Of a stretch of 64,000 nucleotides of DNA, positions 25,605 to 38,246 are shown piece by piece. The position numbers and the translations under genes are program-made. Each line of letters starts with the position of its first letter. The first letter of the stretch is position 1. The DNA is from Vitreimonas flagellata (lineage in GTDB: Bacteria; Pseudomonadota; Alphaproteobacteria; Caulobacterales; Aquidulcibacteraceae). The stretch is from the NCBI RefSeq assembly GCF_004634425.1, contig NZ_SBJL01000004.1:62001-126000 (forward strand), written 5' to 3'. The notes beneath the pieces were generated by a model that saw only the letters and a program-made list of their open reading frames with translations, had not been told where the DNA came from and searched no databases.

Positions 25605-26143
25605 CGTTCCAGCAGGCGTGGCATGATCTCGACCATGTTGCAGGGCGTGTGGCGGCTATCCAATTGCCAGCGGATGATCTTCTCCCAACCATCGCGGCAG
25701 GCGCCGTTAGAGCCGGGGAGAGCAAAGATGAATTTTCCTTTGGCCACACCAGCGCACGCCCGCGACTGGAGCGTGGAGAGGCCGACGCCTTGATAGCTCA
25801 GCATGTGCCAGATGACTGAAAACCCATCGATCTCTTTCTCGAAGAGGGGGCGTAGCGCCTCTGGTGTGACATCGCGCCCGGTGAGGCCCGTGCCGCCTGT
25901 GGAGACGATCACATCGATGTGCGGGTCTTGGAGCCAGGCGCTTACCTGGGCGCGAATTTCACCGACATCGTCGCGCACCAACGCGCGCGCGCCTATGCGG
26001 TGTCCATCGCGCTGCGCGAGTTCGGCCAGCAACGCGCCTGAGGTGTCGCTTTCGATATCGCGTGTATCGGAAATCGTCAGGACGGCGACATGCACCGGCT
26101 TGAAGGGAAGGTTTTCATCAATGCGGCAAGCGTGCGGGCTCAT
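25601..26143 (-). CDS. moaB: Molybdenum cofactor biosynthesis protein B
   Basis: 180 residues. MoaB/Mog-type fold with AVLTISDTRD, VIVSTGGTGLTGRDVTPEAL and ALPGSNGACRDGWEKII. It probably adenylylates molybdopterin before MoeA acts; no separate mogA is in the window. Four-base overlaps with moaE and moaC. Confidence 0.93.
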   Translation of the reverse strand: MSPHACRIDENLPFKPVHVAVLTISDTRDIESDTSGALLAELAQRDGHRIGARALVRDDVGEIRAQVSAWLQDPHIDVIVSTGGTGLTGRDVTPEALRPLFEKEIDGFSVIWHMLSYQGVGLSTLQSRACAGVAKGKFIFALPGSNGACRDGWEKIIRWQLDSRHTPCNMVEIMPRLLER

Positions 26144-26598
26144 GCGCCATGCTCCTGACGGCGTGCGTAATCTTCGTTTGTGGGTTCGATCCAGCGCGCG
26201 CCGTCCGGTCCAGATTCGCGTTTCCAGAGCGGCGCGTCGGTCTTGAGATAATCCATCATTTCTTCAACGGCGGCGAAGGTGTTGGCGCGATGGGCGCTCT
26301 GCGCCGCGACAAGCACAATCGCTTCACCCGCGGGAATAATTCCGACCCGGTGGATGACCAGGAGTGCATCAAGCGCGTGCTTGGCGCCCACCTGCTGGGC
26401 GAGCCGCTCGATCTCACCTTCGGTGAAGCCAGGATAGTGCTCCAGCTCAAGTGCGGTCACAGAGCTCTCGCCCGCGTGGCCCCGGCAATAGCCGACGAAG
26501 CTCGCTAATGCGCCACATTGATCGCTTCGCACTGCAGCGAAGCGCGCGACCTCGTGGGCGGGCGCGAATGGTTCGGCGGTGACGACAACATGCATCAT
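26140..26598 (-). CDS. moaE: Molybdopterin synthase catalytic subunit
   Basis: 152 residues from ATG 26598, which overlaps the stop of the preceding membrane-protein gene as ATGA; a longer frame upstream is a shadow. Family signs: GALASFVGYCRG, LELEHYPGF, IHRVGIIPAGEAIVLVAAQSAHR and LKTDAPLWKRE with the active-site Lys. It receives sulphur from MoaD thiocarboxylate, though moaD is one gene away here. Confidence 0.94.
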   Translation of the reverse strand: MMHVVVTAEPFAPAHEVARFAAVRSDQCGALASFVGYCRGHAGESSVTALELEHYPGFTEGEIERLAQQVGAKHALDALLVIHRVGIIPAGEAIVLVAAQSAHRANTFAAVEEMMDYLKTDAPLWKRESGPDGARWIEPTNEDYARRQEHGA

Positions 26599-27332
26599 GC
26601 GATGAGCGCCGCCGCGGCAATGCCGAGCACGAGTCCGAGAACGCGCAGGACGCCCGCTTGGTTTAAGCCCCTCAGGCTCCACGTTGTGCCGATCAAGGCG
26701 CCAATGCTCGCTGCGCCGACAAGCCAAGGCAGAAAACTGGGCAGAGTCGCAAACAAAGACGCGCGACCGGCAAGACCCGCCAGCGAATTAACAACGATGA
26801 AACATGCGGCGATGCCAGTGGCGCGTTGGGGATCGGCCCATCCGGCGAACACAAGCAGCGGCGAGAGATAGACGCCCCCGCCAATGCCGGTGAGGCCGGC
26901 GAGCGCGCCTAGAGCGGCGCCGACGGGGAGCGCGACGAGCGGTGATGGCGGCGCACTCGGCTTGACGGCGTCAATCTGGGGCCAGACGAGATAGCGCAAA
27001 GCCGCCGCGGCGAGGGCGAACGCGAGCAGTGGGCGATAGATGTGCTCCGGCACATCAATGCGTCCGGCAAGAAATGCGGCCGGTATGGCTGCAATTGCGA
27101 ACGGCCAGAAGACGCGCCAGTCAAAGCGGCCGGCGCGGATGAAGCGGAATGCGCCGAGGCCGGCTACAACGATATTGAGGACGAGCGCGGCTGGTCGCAC
27201 GTCGTCAGGCGCCAGGCCCGCTAACGCCATGAGCGCGATATAGGCGGAGGCGCCGCCGTGACCGACGGAGGAATAGAGGGCCGCCGCCGACGCTATGGCC
27301 AGGGCGAGATAGAGGATCATGCTCTCGCCCAT
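26595..27332 (-). CDS. TauE/SafE-family membrane transporter (possible sulfite/organosulfur or anion exporter)
   Basis: 245 residues, about eight membrane segments, with the repeated TauE/SafE signatures SVGHGGASAYIALMALAG and GLTGIGGGVYLSPLLVFAGW. Inserted between moaD and moaE with 3-base and overlapping junctions, so it is part of the cofactor operon. A link with sulphur or molybdate/oxyanion handling is suggested by the place; the substrate is unknown. Confidence 0.85.
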   Translation of the reverse strand: MGESMILYLALAIASAAALYSSVGHGGASAYIALMALAGLAPDDVRPAALVLNIVVAGLGAFRFIRAGRFDWRVFWPFAIAAIPAAFLAGRIDVPEHIYRPLLAFALAAAALRYLVWPQIDAVKPSAPPSPLVALPVGAALGALAGLTGIGGGVYLSPLLVFAGWADPQRATGIAACFIVVNSLAGLAGRASLFATLPSFLPWLVGAASIGALIGTTWSLRGLNQAGVLRVLGLVLGIAAAALIA

Positions 27333-27335
27333 GGC

Positions 27336-27590
27336 TCAGCCTCCGCTCAGCGGTGACATAAAGGCGATTTCACGCGCATCGCGCACGGAGGCCAGTTCGT
27401 TGAGGCAGAAGCTCTGATCGACCGCGACGCGGACGCCGCGCGCGGCGATGGCGTCACCCAGTTCGGGATCGTCCGCACTGAGCAGGGCGCGCAAATCCGT
27501 GACCGTAGCGACGGTATCGGGTATTTCCAAATCGCGCTCGGCATAGCCGGCAAGGTCGCGGAGGCGACCGAAGAACAAGATGCGCGTCAT
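27336..27590 (-). CDS. moaD: Molybdopterin synthase sulfur-carrier subunit
   Basis: 84 residues with the ubiquitin-like fold and the C-terminal Gly-Gly (MSPLSGG) that becomes a thiocarboxylate. ATGA overlap with moaA upstream. Confidence 0.93.
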   Translation of the reverse strand: MTRILFFGRLRDLAGYAERDLEIPDTVATVTDLRALLSADDPELGDAIAARGVRVAVDQSFCLNELASVRDAREIAFMSPLSGG

Positions 27591-28579
27591 CCGCCCGTCA
27601 CCGACATATGGCGCTCCGTCGCCGGCGTCCGCAGACGTTCAATCTGGAAATCATGCCCCTTGGGGCGCAGAGCGATCGCGGCGTCGATCGCGGCCTGCAG
27701 TGAAACGTCGGAGGCGTCGTCGCGGAGCGGCGCACGCAAATCCGCCGCTGTTTCGTGGCCGAGGCAAAGATAGAGCCGTCCCGTACAAGTCAGACGGACC
27801 CGCGAACATCCCTCGCAAAAATTGTGCGTGAGTGGGGTGATGAACCCCAAGCGGCCGCCTGTTTCTTCGACGCGGACGTAGCGCGCCGGGCCGCCCGTGC
27901 GATCCGGCAAGTCGGTGAGGCGCCAATAGGAGGCGAGATCTTCGCGCACACGTGCAAGCGAGAGGAATTGGTCGGTACGATCTTCGTCGATCTCGCCGAG
28001 CGGCATGGTTTCGATCAAGGTGATGTCGTGGCCCCGCGCGTGGGCCCATTGGATGAGGTCCGGAATTTCATGCGCGTTGTCGTGCTTAAGCGCGACCGTG
28101 TTGATCTTGACCTTCAGCCCCGCCGCGACCGCGGCTTCGATACCGCCGAGCACGTCGCCGAGGCGATCGCGCCGGGCAATGCGGGCGAATGTCTCGCGAT
28201 CGAATGAGTCGACCGACACGTTCACGCGCTTGACGCCGATGCGCGCCAAGTCTTGTGCGAAGTCAGCAAGTTGAACGCCATTCGTGGTGAGCGTGATTTC
28301 ATCAAGCCCTTGGCCCAGATGACGCGACACCGCTTCAAGAAGGTCCAAAAAGCCGCGCCGAACCAAGGGCTCGCCGCCGGTAAAGCGGAGTCGTCGCACC
28401 CCACGCGCGACAAAGGCGGCGCACAGCCGATCAAGCTCGTCAATCGAAAGCAGATCCTTGCGCGGAAGAAAGCGCATGCGCTCGCTCATGCAATAGATGC
28501 AGCGCAGGTCACAACGATCCGTCACTGAAACGCGCAGATAGGAGATCGTGCGCCCGAAGGGATCGACAAGCGGCCTCAT
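27587..28579 (-). CDS. moaA: GTP 3',8-cyclase (radical SAM)
   Basis: 330 residues. First step of molybdenum cofactor synthesis. N-terminal cluster motif [19 protein letters not shown] after it, a second cluster in [20 protein letters not shown], and C-terminal Gly-Gly. Four-base overlaps with mobA and moaD. Confidence 0.96.
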   Translation of the reverse strand: MRPLVDPFGRTISYLRVSVTDRCDLRCIYCMSERMRFLPRKDLLSIDELDRLCAAFVARGVRRLRFTGGEPLVRRGFLDLLEAVSRHLGQGLDEITLTTNGVQLADFAQDLARIGVKRVNVSVDSFDRETFARIARRDRLGDVLGGIEAAVAAGLKVKINTVALKHDNAHEIPDLIQWAHARGHDITLIETMPLGEIDEDRTDQFLSLARVREDLASYWRLTDLPDRTGGPARYVRVEETGGRLGFITPLTHNFCEGCSRVRLTCTGRLYLCLGHETAADLRAPLRDDASDVSLQAAIDAAIALRPKGHDFQIERLRTPATERHMSVTGG

Positions 28580-29184
28580 GCTGCGCGCTCCAGCGCCTCA
28601 AGTGCATCGCGTGTGTTGGCGTTGGCAAACGCGCGCACATCTTTGAAGTGAACGCGTCGGGCCCGATGGTCAGCGAGGAGCGCACGTACCGGAGGATGTC
28701 GACCGTCGACAAATTCCGCAGCAATGTAGTCGGCCATCTCGACACGCCACACCGCGCAAAGCGGGTGTTCGCCCGCGTCTGTCACGGCGAACGCAGCCGG
28801 CGCATTTCCGATAGACGCCAGCAACACGGGGAAGAGATCCGGCGGCAGCAAAGGGGCGTCGCAGGGTGCGGTCGCCAGCACTTTGAAATTGGCGGTCTTC
28901 GCCCAAGCTAGGCCGGCGGCGATGCCGGCAAGCGGACCGGCCGGCGCATCGGGCTCATCGTGCAAGATCTCAAGGTCAAGTGATTGCGCATGGGCTGCTG
29001 TTGGCGAATTGGGACGAGCACTTACCGCGCATGCGGCGAGGGCGCTGAAGCGCGTGAGCACTGCATCCATCATCAAGCGGCCGCCAAAGGGCGCAACGGC
29101 TTTTTCGGCCCCAAAGCGGCTGGAGCGTCCGCCCGCGAGCAGGAGTCCGCCCGTGCTGAGAGAAAGAGGGCAAAGCCTATCCAT
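28576..29184 (-). CDS. mobA: Molybdenum cofactor guanylyltransferase
   Basis: 202 residues from ATG 29184; the longer frame upstream is a shadow of the regulator. Attaches GMP to molybdopterin to make the bis-MGD needed by NarG. Signature [22 protein letters not shown], then [19 protein letters not shown] and [13 protein letters not shown]. It overlaps the regulator by eight bases, so regulator and cofactor genes share a transcript. Confidence 0.93.
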   Translation of the reverse strand: MDRLCPLSLSTGGLLLAGGRSSRFGAEKAVAPFGGRLMMDAVLTRFSALAACAVSARPNSPTAAHAQSLDLEILHDEPDAPAGPLAGIAAGLAWAKTANFKVLATAPCDAPLLPPDLFPVLLASIGNAPAAFAVTDAGEHPLCAVWRVEMADYIAAEFVDGRHPPVRALLADHRARRVHFKDVRAFANANTRDALEALERAA

Positions 29185-29974
29185 GTCGTTTGGCCGCCTC
29201 AGCCCCAGGGCCGGTGGTTTTGTACCATTCCGACGACCAGATCTCGGCGTCGGCGTCGGCAATGATGTCGCCGATGCGCGGGGCGTGATTGTCAATCAAA
29301 GGATCAGGCTTGGCCAAGGCCTCAAGCGCGCCAATATTGCCGAGCGTGACAACGGCGCCGTGGACGCTGACGCCATGACGCTGCAGCGCGGCGAACGCGC
29401 GCGAGAGATTTTCCGGCGTCATGCCAAGCAGCGAAGCAAGAATGCGTTTCTCGTGATGCAGACGGACCACGCCGCCTGAATTGTCGGCCGCGCGGAGCTG
29501 CAGCAGATAGTTCGCGAGACGCTCCGTGCTGTTGCGGAGCTTGTGGTTCTTGATGTTGCGAACCAACCCCCGATAGCATCCCGCCAAATCGCGCGAGACG
29601 GCCATCGCGAATCGCGGGTCGAGGCGCATCGCGGTGCGGATCGCATCGCCGGGGATCATGAGGATTTCGCAGCGATCAAGTGTGCGCGCCGACATCAGCG
29701 CTTCAGCGTCGAGCACAACGGCCGCAAGGATAAAGGTTGAGACCGGACGCAAGATCGCCAACGTCGTCTCGCGGTCATTCCAAGTGCCGTGCAGTTCGAC
29801 TTGGCCATCGAGCAGTACGTAAAGAAAATCAACCGGATCGCCCTCGAGCAGCAGCATCGTATTGGCGGGGAAGCGCTGCAAATGCGCGCCAGCGGTTGCG
29901 ACGCGCAGCGTCTCCGGCGCCGCATCAGCGAAGAGCGGCAAGCCCTTTACGCGTTCGACATCGCTTGTGCGCAC
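29177..29974 (-). CDS. Crp/Fnr-family regulator (Dnr/NarR-like, no iron-sulfur cysteines)
   Basis: 265 residues. GTG 29974 is chosen for GGGAGG seven bases before it. Cyclic-nucleotide-binding-like fold at 15-120, a dimer helix, and a winged helix with TPENLSRAF, keeping the E..SR residues by which Fnr reads TTGAT. The N-terminal cysteines of Fnr are absent, so it is not an Fe-S oxygen sensor but of the Dnr/NarR kind, perhaps responding to NO or nitrite. It starts the cofactor operon and is divergent from narK; perfect boxes stand before both. Confidence 0.9.
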   Translation of the reverse strand: MRTSDVERVKGLPLFADAAPETLRVATAGAHLQRFPANTMLLLEGDPVDFLYVLLDGQVELHGTWNDRETTLAILRPVSTFILAAVVLDAEALMSARTLDRCEILMIPGDAIRTAMRLDPRFAMAVSRDLAGCYRGLVRNIKNHKLRNSTERLANYLLQLRAADNSGGVVRLHHEKRILASLLGMTPENLSRAFAALQRHGVSVHGAVVTLGNIGALEALAKPDPLIDNHAPRIGDIIADADAEIWSSEWYKTTGPGAEAAKRHG

Positions 29975-30031
29975 GCCTCAACCTCCCGAGTGCAGCGTGG
30001 CAAGTGATGACGCAGATCATGCAATCGCGAA

Positions 30032-30045
30032 TTGATGGAAATCAA
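30032..30045. promoter_or_regulatory. Fnr/Dnr box before the regulator gene (TTGAT-GGAA-ATCAA)
   Basis: Exact consensus dyad. If at -41.5 for the minus-strand regulator, transcription would start near 29997, 23 bases before the GTG. This implies autoregulation and co-regulation of the cofactor genes. Confidence 0.8.
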
Positions 30046-30164
30046 GTCTGCGTACTTTGTCGCGTATCCTGCGGACTTGGCTTGATATTTTTCGCGATAG
30101 AGCCCCGACAATGATCAAGTGAAAAGGTCAGCGCTGGAAAAATCTCTGTAGGAAGGCGGGACGC

Positions 30165-30178
30165 TTGATCCACATCAA
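30165..30178. promoter_or_regulatory. Fnr/Dnr box before narK (TTGAT-CCAC-ATCAA)
   Basis: Exact consensus dyad. At -41.5 it would start the nar transcript near 30213, which falls after the first in-frame ATG (30209) and so supports ATG 30242 as the narK start. Two weaker half sites lie at about 30082 and 30113. Confidence 0.82.
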
Positions 30179-30241
30179 ACGCTTCCGATCCAATTTGCCT
30201 CTTTCTGCATGCGCATCACCACGCGTGCAGGGGCCGAATTC

Positions 30242-32983
30242 ATGGTGGGACAAGACGTAAGAGAAAGCGCGGGCGCTGGCGGGGCCTTGTGGCTGAGCAC
30301 GCTCGCTTTCACCGCCAGCTTTGCAGTATGGACAATCTTCTCGATTATCGGCGTGCAGATCGAGCAAGATCTCGGACTTACCGAAACGCAGTTCGGACTA
30401 CTGATCGGTACGCCCATTCTGACGGGCTCGATCATTCGGCTATTTCTGGGTGTCTGGACTGATCAATATGGCGGCCGGGTCGTCTTTCCGCTGGTGATGC
30501 TCGCTGCGGCGCTCGCCACCTTTCTGCTCTCCTACGCTCAAACCTACCCACAATTCCTGATCGCCGCGCTTGGCGTGGGCATCGCGGGCGGCACGTTCGC
30601 GGTAGGCGTAACGTACGTTTCGAAGTTTTATGCATCGGCCAAGCAAGGGACGGCGCTTGGCATCTTCGGCGCCGGCAATGTCGGCGCTGCGGTCACGAAA
30701 TTTCTCGCACCGTTCGTGTTGCTGGCCATGGGCTGGCAGGCTGTGGCCCAGATTTGGGCCGCTGGGCTTGTTGCGATCGCCGCGCTCTTCTTCTTGTTTA
30801 CGAAGGACGATCCCGAACTTGCCGCACGCCGCGCCAAGGGCGTGAAGCCGCGCAGCATGGCCGAGCAATTCGCACCGCTGAAAAACGTCCAGGTCTGGCG
30901 CTTCTCGCTCTATTATTTCTTTGTGTTCGGCGCGTTCGTTGCGTTGGCCCTGTGGCTGCCGCGCTATCTCGTTGGCGTTTATCACCTTGACCTAAAGACA
31001 GCCGGCATGGTCGCGGCGGCATTCTCCGTGCCGGCTTCGCTCTTCCGTGTTTATGGCGGCGTGCTTTCAGACAAAGTCGGCGCGCGGCAGGTCATGTATT
31101 GGACCTTTCTGGTTGGAATCGCGACGACGTTTCTGCTTTCCTATCCGCCCACGAGCTATGTCATCGACGGCATCGAGGGGCCAATCGCCTTCAGACTCGA
31201 GACCGGCCTCGTTGCGTTCACGGTGCTGGTGTTTGTGCTCGGTTTCTTCATGAGCCTGGGCAAGGCCGCGGTCTTCAAACACATTCCGGTCTATTATCCG
31301 AAAGACATGGGCTCGGTCGGCGGTCTGGTCGGCATGATCGGCGGGCTTGGCGGCTTTGTTCTGCCGATCGCGTTCGGTGTGCTGAATGATCTTACCGGTA
31401 TCTGGACCAGTTGCTTCATGCTGCTGTTCTTTATCGTGTCGGGTTCGCTGCTCTGGATGCACTTTGCGATCCGTCAGATGGAGCGCGAGGCGGTCGGCAA
31501 GCAACTCGAGAGTCTGCCGCAATTCCCGGAAATGCAGCCGATCCACGAGCCGGCCAAGCACAAGCCGACGGCGCCGGGTCTCATCGCCGACTGGCGTCCC
31601 GAGGATCCGGTGTTCTGGAACGAGAGCGGGCGCAAGATCGCCAGCCGCAATCTCTGGCTCTCGATCCCGTCGCTGTTCTTGTCGTTCGCCGTGTGGATGG
31701 TGTGGTCCGTGGTTGTGGCGAAGCTGCCATTGATTGGCTTCGATTACTCAACCGATCAACTCTTCTGGCTCGCCGCGCTGCCCGGCCTTTCGGGCGCGAC
31801 GCTGCGCATTTTCTATTCCTTTATGGTGCCAGTGTTCGGCGGTCGCCTGTGGACGACGTTGACAACTTGGTCCTTGCTGGCGCCGGCGCTTGGCATCGGC
31901 TTTGCCGTGCAAAACCCGGAAACGCCGTACTGGATCATGCTGGGCCTCGCGCTCCTGTGCGGCCTGGGTGGTGGGAATTTCGCAAGCTCGATGTCAAACA
32001 TCGGCTTCTTCTTCCCCCGCAATGAAAAGGGCAATGCGCTCGCGCTAAATGCCGGTCTCGGCAATCTAGGCGTCAGTGCGATGCAATTCTTGGTGCCGAT
32101 CGCCATTACCATGGCTGTGTTCGGCAGCTTTGGCGGGGCGGGCCAGGCGACCAGCGCCGGCGACACTTTGTTCATGCAGAACGCCGGCTTCATCTGGGTC
32201 CCGTTCATTGTCGCGTCGGCCTTCATGGCGTGGTTCGGCATGAACGATCTCTCGACCGCGAAGGCGTCATTCGCCGAGCAATCGGTAATTTTCACACGCA
32301 AGCAGAACTGGATCATGTGCTGGCTCTACACGGGCACATTCGGTTCGTTCATCGGCTTCTCTGCCGCGTTCCCGTTGCTGACCAGCACACAATTCCCAGA
32401 GGTAAACGTGTTGCAGATCGCCTTCCTCGGCCCGCTGGTTGGCGCGCTTTCGCGCTCGTTCACGGGTTGGGTCGCTGATCGCTTCGGCGGGGCGCGCGTC
32501 ACGCTTGCAGTGTTCGCGCTGATGATGCTGGGCACGATCGGTGTGATCTATTTCCTGGGCGCGAAGGATCAGCCTGGCGCCTTCACCGGTTTCTTCGCCT
32601 GTTTCATGCTGCTGTTCTTCGCCAGTGGCGTGGGCAATGCGTCGACCTTCCAGATGATCCCCGCGATCATGCGCAAGGAGATCGCGCGTCTGTCACCCCA
32701 AACCCCCGCGCCGGATCAATTGAAGCAAGCCGAGAAGGAATCGGCGGCGATCACAGGCTTCACTTCGGCGATCGCCGCCTATGGGGCCTTCTTTATTCCA
32801 AAGAGCTTCGGGTTCTCGATTGCGGAGACGGGCAGCGCCAGCGCCGCGCTCGTCGGCTTCCTGATTTTCTACGTGTCGTGCCTGGCCATCACTTGGTTCG
32901 TCTATGCGCGACCGGGCGGGCTCCTATTCGATGTCGAAAACAAACGCGGCGCGCCGTCCGATGCGGCGAAAGCAGCGAGCTAA
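30242..32983 (+). CDS. narK: Fused nitrate/nitrite transporter NarK1-NarK2
   Basis: 913 residues, two complete 12-helix major-facilitator domains in one chain, roughly 1-440 and 460-913, joined by a charged linker (PIHEPAKHKPTAPGL). Each half has nitrate-signature glycine-rich helices, e.g. GNVGAAVTKFLAPFV and GLGNLGVSAMQFLVP. In Paracoccus the fused form joins a nitrate/proton symporter with a nitrate/nitrite antiporter; the same split of work is likely. First gene of the nar operon, 12 bases before narG. Confidence 0.94.
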   Translation: MVGQDVRESAGAGGALWLSTLAFTASFAVWTIFSIIGVQIEQDLGLTETQFGLLIGTPILTGSIIRLFLGVWTDQYGGRVVFPLVMLAAALATFLLSYAQTYPQFLIAALGVGIAGGTFAVGVTYVSKFYASAKQGTALGIFGAGNVGAAVTKFLAPFVLLAMGWQAVAQIWAAGLVAIAALFFLFTKDDPELAARRAKGVKPRSMAEQFAPLKNVQVWRFSLYYFFVFGAFVALALWLPRYLVGVYHLDLKTAGMVAAAFSVPASLFRVYGGVLSDKVGARQVMYWTFLVGIATTFLLSYPPTSYVIDGIEGPIAFRLETGLVAFTVLVFVLGFFMSLGKAAVFKHIPVYYPKDMGSVGGLVGMIGGLGGFVLPIAFGVLNDLTGIWTSCFMLLFFIVSGSLLWMHFAIRQMEREAVGKQLESLPQFPEMQPIHEPAKHKPTAPGLIADWRPEDPVFWNESGRKIASRNLWLSIPSLFLSFAVWMVWSVVVAKLPLIGFDYSTDQLFWLAALPGLSGATLRIFYSFMVPVFGGRLWTTLTTWSLLAPALGIGFAVQNPETPYWIMLGLALLCGLGGGNFASSMSNIGFFFPRNEKGNALALNAGLGNLGVSAMQFLVPIAITMAVFGSFGGAGQATSAGDTLFMQNAGFIWVPFIVASAFMAWFGMNDLSTAKASFAEQSVIFTRKQNWIMCWLYTGTFGSFIGFSAAFPLLTSTQFPEVNVLQIAFLGPLVGALSRSFTGWVADRFGGARVTLAVFALMMLGTIGVIYFLGAKDQPGAFTGFFACFMLLFFASGVGNASTFQMIPAIMRKEIARLSPQTPAPDQLKQAEKESAAITGFTSAIAAYGAFFIPKSFGFSIAETGSASAALVGFLIFYVSCLAITWFVYARPGGLLFDVENKRGAPSDAAKAAS

Positions 32984-32995
32984 GAGGGGAAGAGC

Positions 32996-35900
32996 ATGAG
33001 CCACACTTTAGACCGCCTGGCCTTCTTCACGCGCAAGACAGAGCTCTATTCCAAGGGTCACGGCGTCATGAACGACGAGGATCGTTCATGGGAGGAGGCG
33101 TATCGACGCCGCTGGCAGCACGACAAGATCGTGCGCTCCACGCACGGCGTGAATTGCACCGGATCGTGTTCCTGGAAGATTTACGTCAAGGGCGGCATCG
33201 TCACTTGGGAAACGCAGCAGACCGATTATCCGCGTACGCGTCCCGATCTGCCGAACCACGAACCGCGCGGCTGCGCGCGGGGCGCGTCGTATTCGTGGTA
33301 TCTCTATTCGGGCAATCGGGTGAAGTACCCGCTCGTGCGCGGGCGTTTGCTGAAATTGTGGCGCGAGGCGCGCAAATCCAAATCGCCGGTGCAGGCCTGG
33401 GCTTCGATCGTCGAAGACAAAAAAAAACGCAAGCACTACACGGCGCTGCGCGGCGGCGGCGGCCTTGTGCGCTCGACATGGGATGAGGTCACTGAACTCA
33501 TCGGCGCCGCGAACGCTTACACTGTGAAGAAGCACGGACCGGATCGCGTATTCGGCTTTTCGCCAATCCCAGCGATGTCAATGATCTCGTATGCCGCCGG
33601 CGCGCGCTATCTGCAGCTGCTCGGCGGCGTCTGCGGCTCGTTCTACGATTGGTATTGCGATCTGCCGCCGGCGAGCCCCCAAACCTGGGGCGAACAAACT
33701 GACGTCCCTGAATCGGCGGATTGGTACAATTCGGGATTCATCCTGGTGTGGGGCTCAAACGTCCCGCAGACGCGCACGCCCGACGCGCACTTCTATACCG
33801 AGGTGCGCTACAAGGGCGCGAAGTCCGTCGTCATTTGTCCGGACTATTCGGAAGCCTCGAAATTCGCCGATCTCTGGATTTCAGTGAAGCAAGGCACGGA
33901 CGCGGCGTTGGCGATGGCGATGGGCCACGTTGTGCTCACTGAGTTCCATCGCGACCGCGAGGTGCCGTACTTCAAGGATTACGTGCGCCGCTACACCGAC
34001 ATGCCGCTTCTGGTGCGGCTGGTGAAACAGGGCGACCGCTACGTGCCGGAGCGCTTGCTGCGTGCGTCGGATTTCGCCGACGGCTTGGGCCAAGCCAACA
34101 ATCCGGACTGGAAGACTGTTGGCATTGATGAGTCCAGCGGCGCGCCAGTCGTACCGACGGGCTCGATCGGCTTCCGTTGGGGCGAGCAGGGCAAGTGGAA
34201 CCTTGAAGAGAAGGACGCCAACAACGCCGACGTCAAATTGCGGGTGGGCATGAAAGGCGCGCACGATGATGTCGCGGAGGTGCTGTTTCCGTACTTCGCC
34301 AACACGGCGTCGAACGGATTTGCTTCCACCGATCACCCCGACACCTTGATGCGCCGCGTACCGGTGAAGCGCATGACGCTGAAGGACGGTGAGACTCTGA
34401 TCGCCTCTGTCTATGATCTCTTCATGGCCAATTATGGCGTTGATCAAGGCTTCGGCGGCGAGCACATGCCAGCGAGCTACGACGACATGGAACCGTACAC
34501 GCCGGCTTGGGCCGAGCAGGTCACCACCGTACCGCGCGACCAAATCATCGCCGTGGCGCGCGGCTTCGCCGCCAATGCCGAAAAGACGAATGGCAAGTCG
34601 ATGGTGATCATCGGTGCGGCGATGAACCATTGGTATCATATGGACATGAATTATCGCGGGGTGATCAATCTCCTCGCGATGTGCGGCTGCATCGGCCAAT
34701 CCGGCGGCGGCTGGTCGCATTATGTGGGTCAGGAAAAGCTGCGCCCGCAAACGGGCTGGGCGCCGCTCGCGTTCGCGCTCGATTGGATCAGGCCGCCCCG
34801 GCAGCAGAATTCCACCAGCTTCTTCTACGCGCACACTGATCAATGGCGCTATGAGACGCTCGACGTGAAGGAAATCCTCTCGCCCACGGCGCCGGAAGGC
34901 GATTGGGGTCAGACCTTTATTGACTACAACGCCAAGGCCGAGCGCATGGGCTGGCTGCCCTCGGCGCCGGCGCTCAAGTCCAACTCGCTCGATGTGGCCA
35001 AGGCGGCGGAGAAATCCGGCGGTGACGCGCGCGAATATGTGGCGCGTGAGCTTGCCTCGAAACGGCTCGAAATGAGCTGCATGGACCCCGACCACCCCGA
35101 CAATTGGCCGCGCAATATGTTCGTGTGGCGCTCCAATCTGCTGGGCTCCTCTGGCAAGGGCCATGAATATTTCTTGAAGCATCTGCTCGGCACGTCGAAC
35201 GGCGTGCTTGGCAAGGATCTTGGCGACACCGGGCGCCGCAAACCCGTTGACGTGAAATGGCGCGATGAAGCGCCAGAGGGAAAGCTCGATCTCCTCGTCA
35301 CCATCGATTTCCGCATGTCCACGACGGCCGTTTACAGTGACATCGTGCTGCCGACCGCGACCTGGTACGAAAAGAACGATCTCAACACGTCGGACATGCA
35401 CCCCTTCATCCACCCGCTGACCGCCGCCGTGGATCCAGTATGGGAGGCAAAGCCGGATTGGGAAATCTTCAAGGCGATCGCAAAGGCGTTCTCCGATGTC
35501 TGCCCCGAAGTGCTGGGCGTCGAGAAGGATGTGGTGCTCACCCCGATCCAGCACGACAGCGCCGCCGAACTGGCGCAGCCGTTTGACGTGCAGGATTGGT
35601 GGAAAGGCGAATGCGATCTGGTCCCCGGAAAAACCGGACCACAGATCAGCATCGTCGAGCGCGACTACCCCAATCTCTATCGCCGCTTCACCGCGCTTGG
35701 CCCATTGATGACGAAGGTGGGTAATGGCGGCAAAGGCATCGGCTGGAATACCGAGCACGAGGTGGAGCTGCTGAAGCATCTCAATGGCGAGGTGCTGGAT
35801 GGGCCGACCAAAGGCTTGGCGAAGATCGAAACCGAGATCGACGCTTGCGAGACCATTCTCATGCTGGCGCCGGAGACGAACGGCGAAGTCGCCGTCAAAT

Positions 35901-36723
35901 CCTGGGATTCCCTCGGCAAGCAGACGGGTCGCGATCACACGCATCTGGCTCTGCCCAAGGAAGACGAAAAAATCCGCTTCCGCGATGTCGTCGCCCAGCC
36001 GCGCAAGATCATCTCGTCGCCGATTTGGTCAGGCCTTGAGAGCGAGAAGGTCTGCTACAACGCCGGCTACACCAACGTGCATGAGCTGATCCCGTGGCGC
36101 ACGCTGACGGGTCGCCAGCAGCTCTACCAGGATCACCTCTGGATGCGCGCGTTCGGCGAGCAATTATGTGTTTATAAGCCGCCGGTCGATCTGAAGACGG
36201 TCGCGCCACTGCACAACAAGCGCTCGAACGGCGAGTTGGAGATTGTGCTCAACTTCATCACGCCGCACCAGAAATGGGGCATCCACTCGACCTATACCGA
36301 TAATCTCCTGATGCTGACGCTCAATCGCGGCGGACCAGTGGTTTGGATTTCCGAAAAGGACGCCCAGCGCGCCGGCATCGTCGATAATGATTGGATCGAG
36401 GTCTTCAACGCCAATGGTGCGCTCACGGCGCGCGCAGTGGTTTCGCAACGTGTGAAAGAGGGGATGACCCTCATGTATCACGCGCAAGAGAAGATCGTGA
36501 ACACACCCGGCTCTGAGCTGACCGGTCAACGCGGCGGCATCCACAATTCGGTGACGCGCACGGTGCTGAAGCCCACGCACATGATCGGCGGTTACGCGCA
36601 GCTGGCCTATGGCTTCAATTATTACGGCACCGTCGGCGCCAATCGCGACGAGTTCGTCATCATCCGCAAAATGAAGAAGGTCGATTGGCTGGAACAGCCG
36701 CTCGCCGCGAAGGGGAGCCGCTG

Positions 36724-36724
<1 letters not shown>
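32996..36724 (+). CDS. narG: Respiratory nitrate reductase alpha subunit
   Basis: 1242 residues. Reduces nitrate to nitrite at a bis-MGD molybdenum centre on the cytoplasmic face of the membrane. The N-terminal FS0 cluster motif is HGVNCTGSCSWKIYVKGG; Asp222 in WYCDLPPASPQTWGEQTD is the expected Mo ligand. Full length for the family. No twin-arginine signal, as usual for NarG. Its stop overlaps the narH start (TGATG). Confidence 0.97.
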
Positions 36725-38244
<1,520 letters not shown>

Positions 38245-38246
38245 GC

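Noticed and set aside
30209-30241. Upstream ATG for narK
   Set aside because: No ribosome site, and it would lie before the transcript start predicted from the Fnr box.
33881-35944. 687-codon open frame on the minus strand
   Set aside because: Antisense to narG, which is plainly real with its catalytic motifs; the opposite frame has no recognisable domain.
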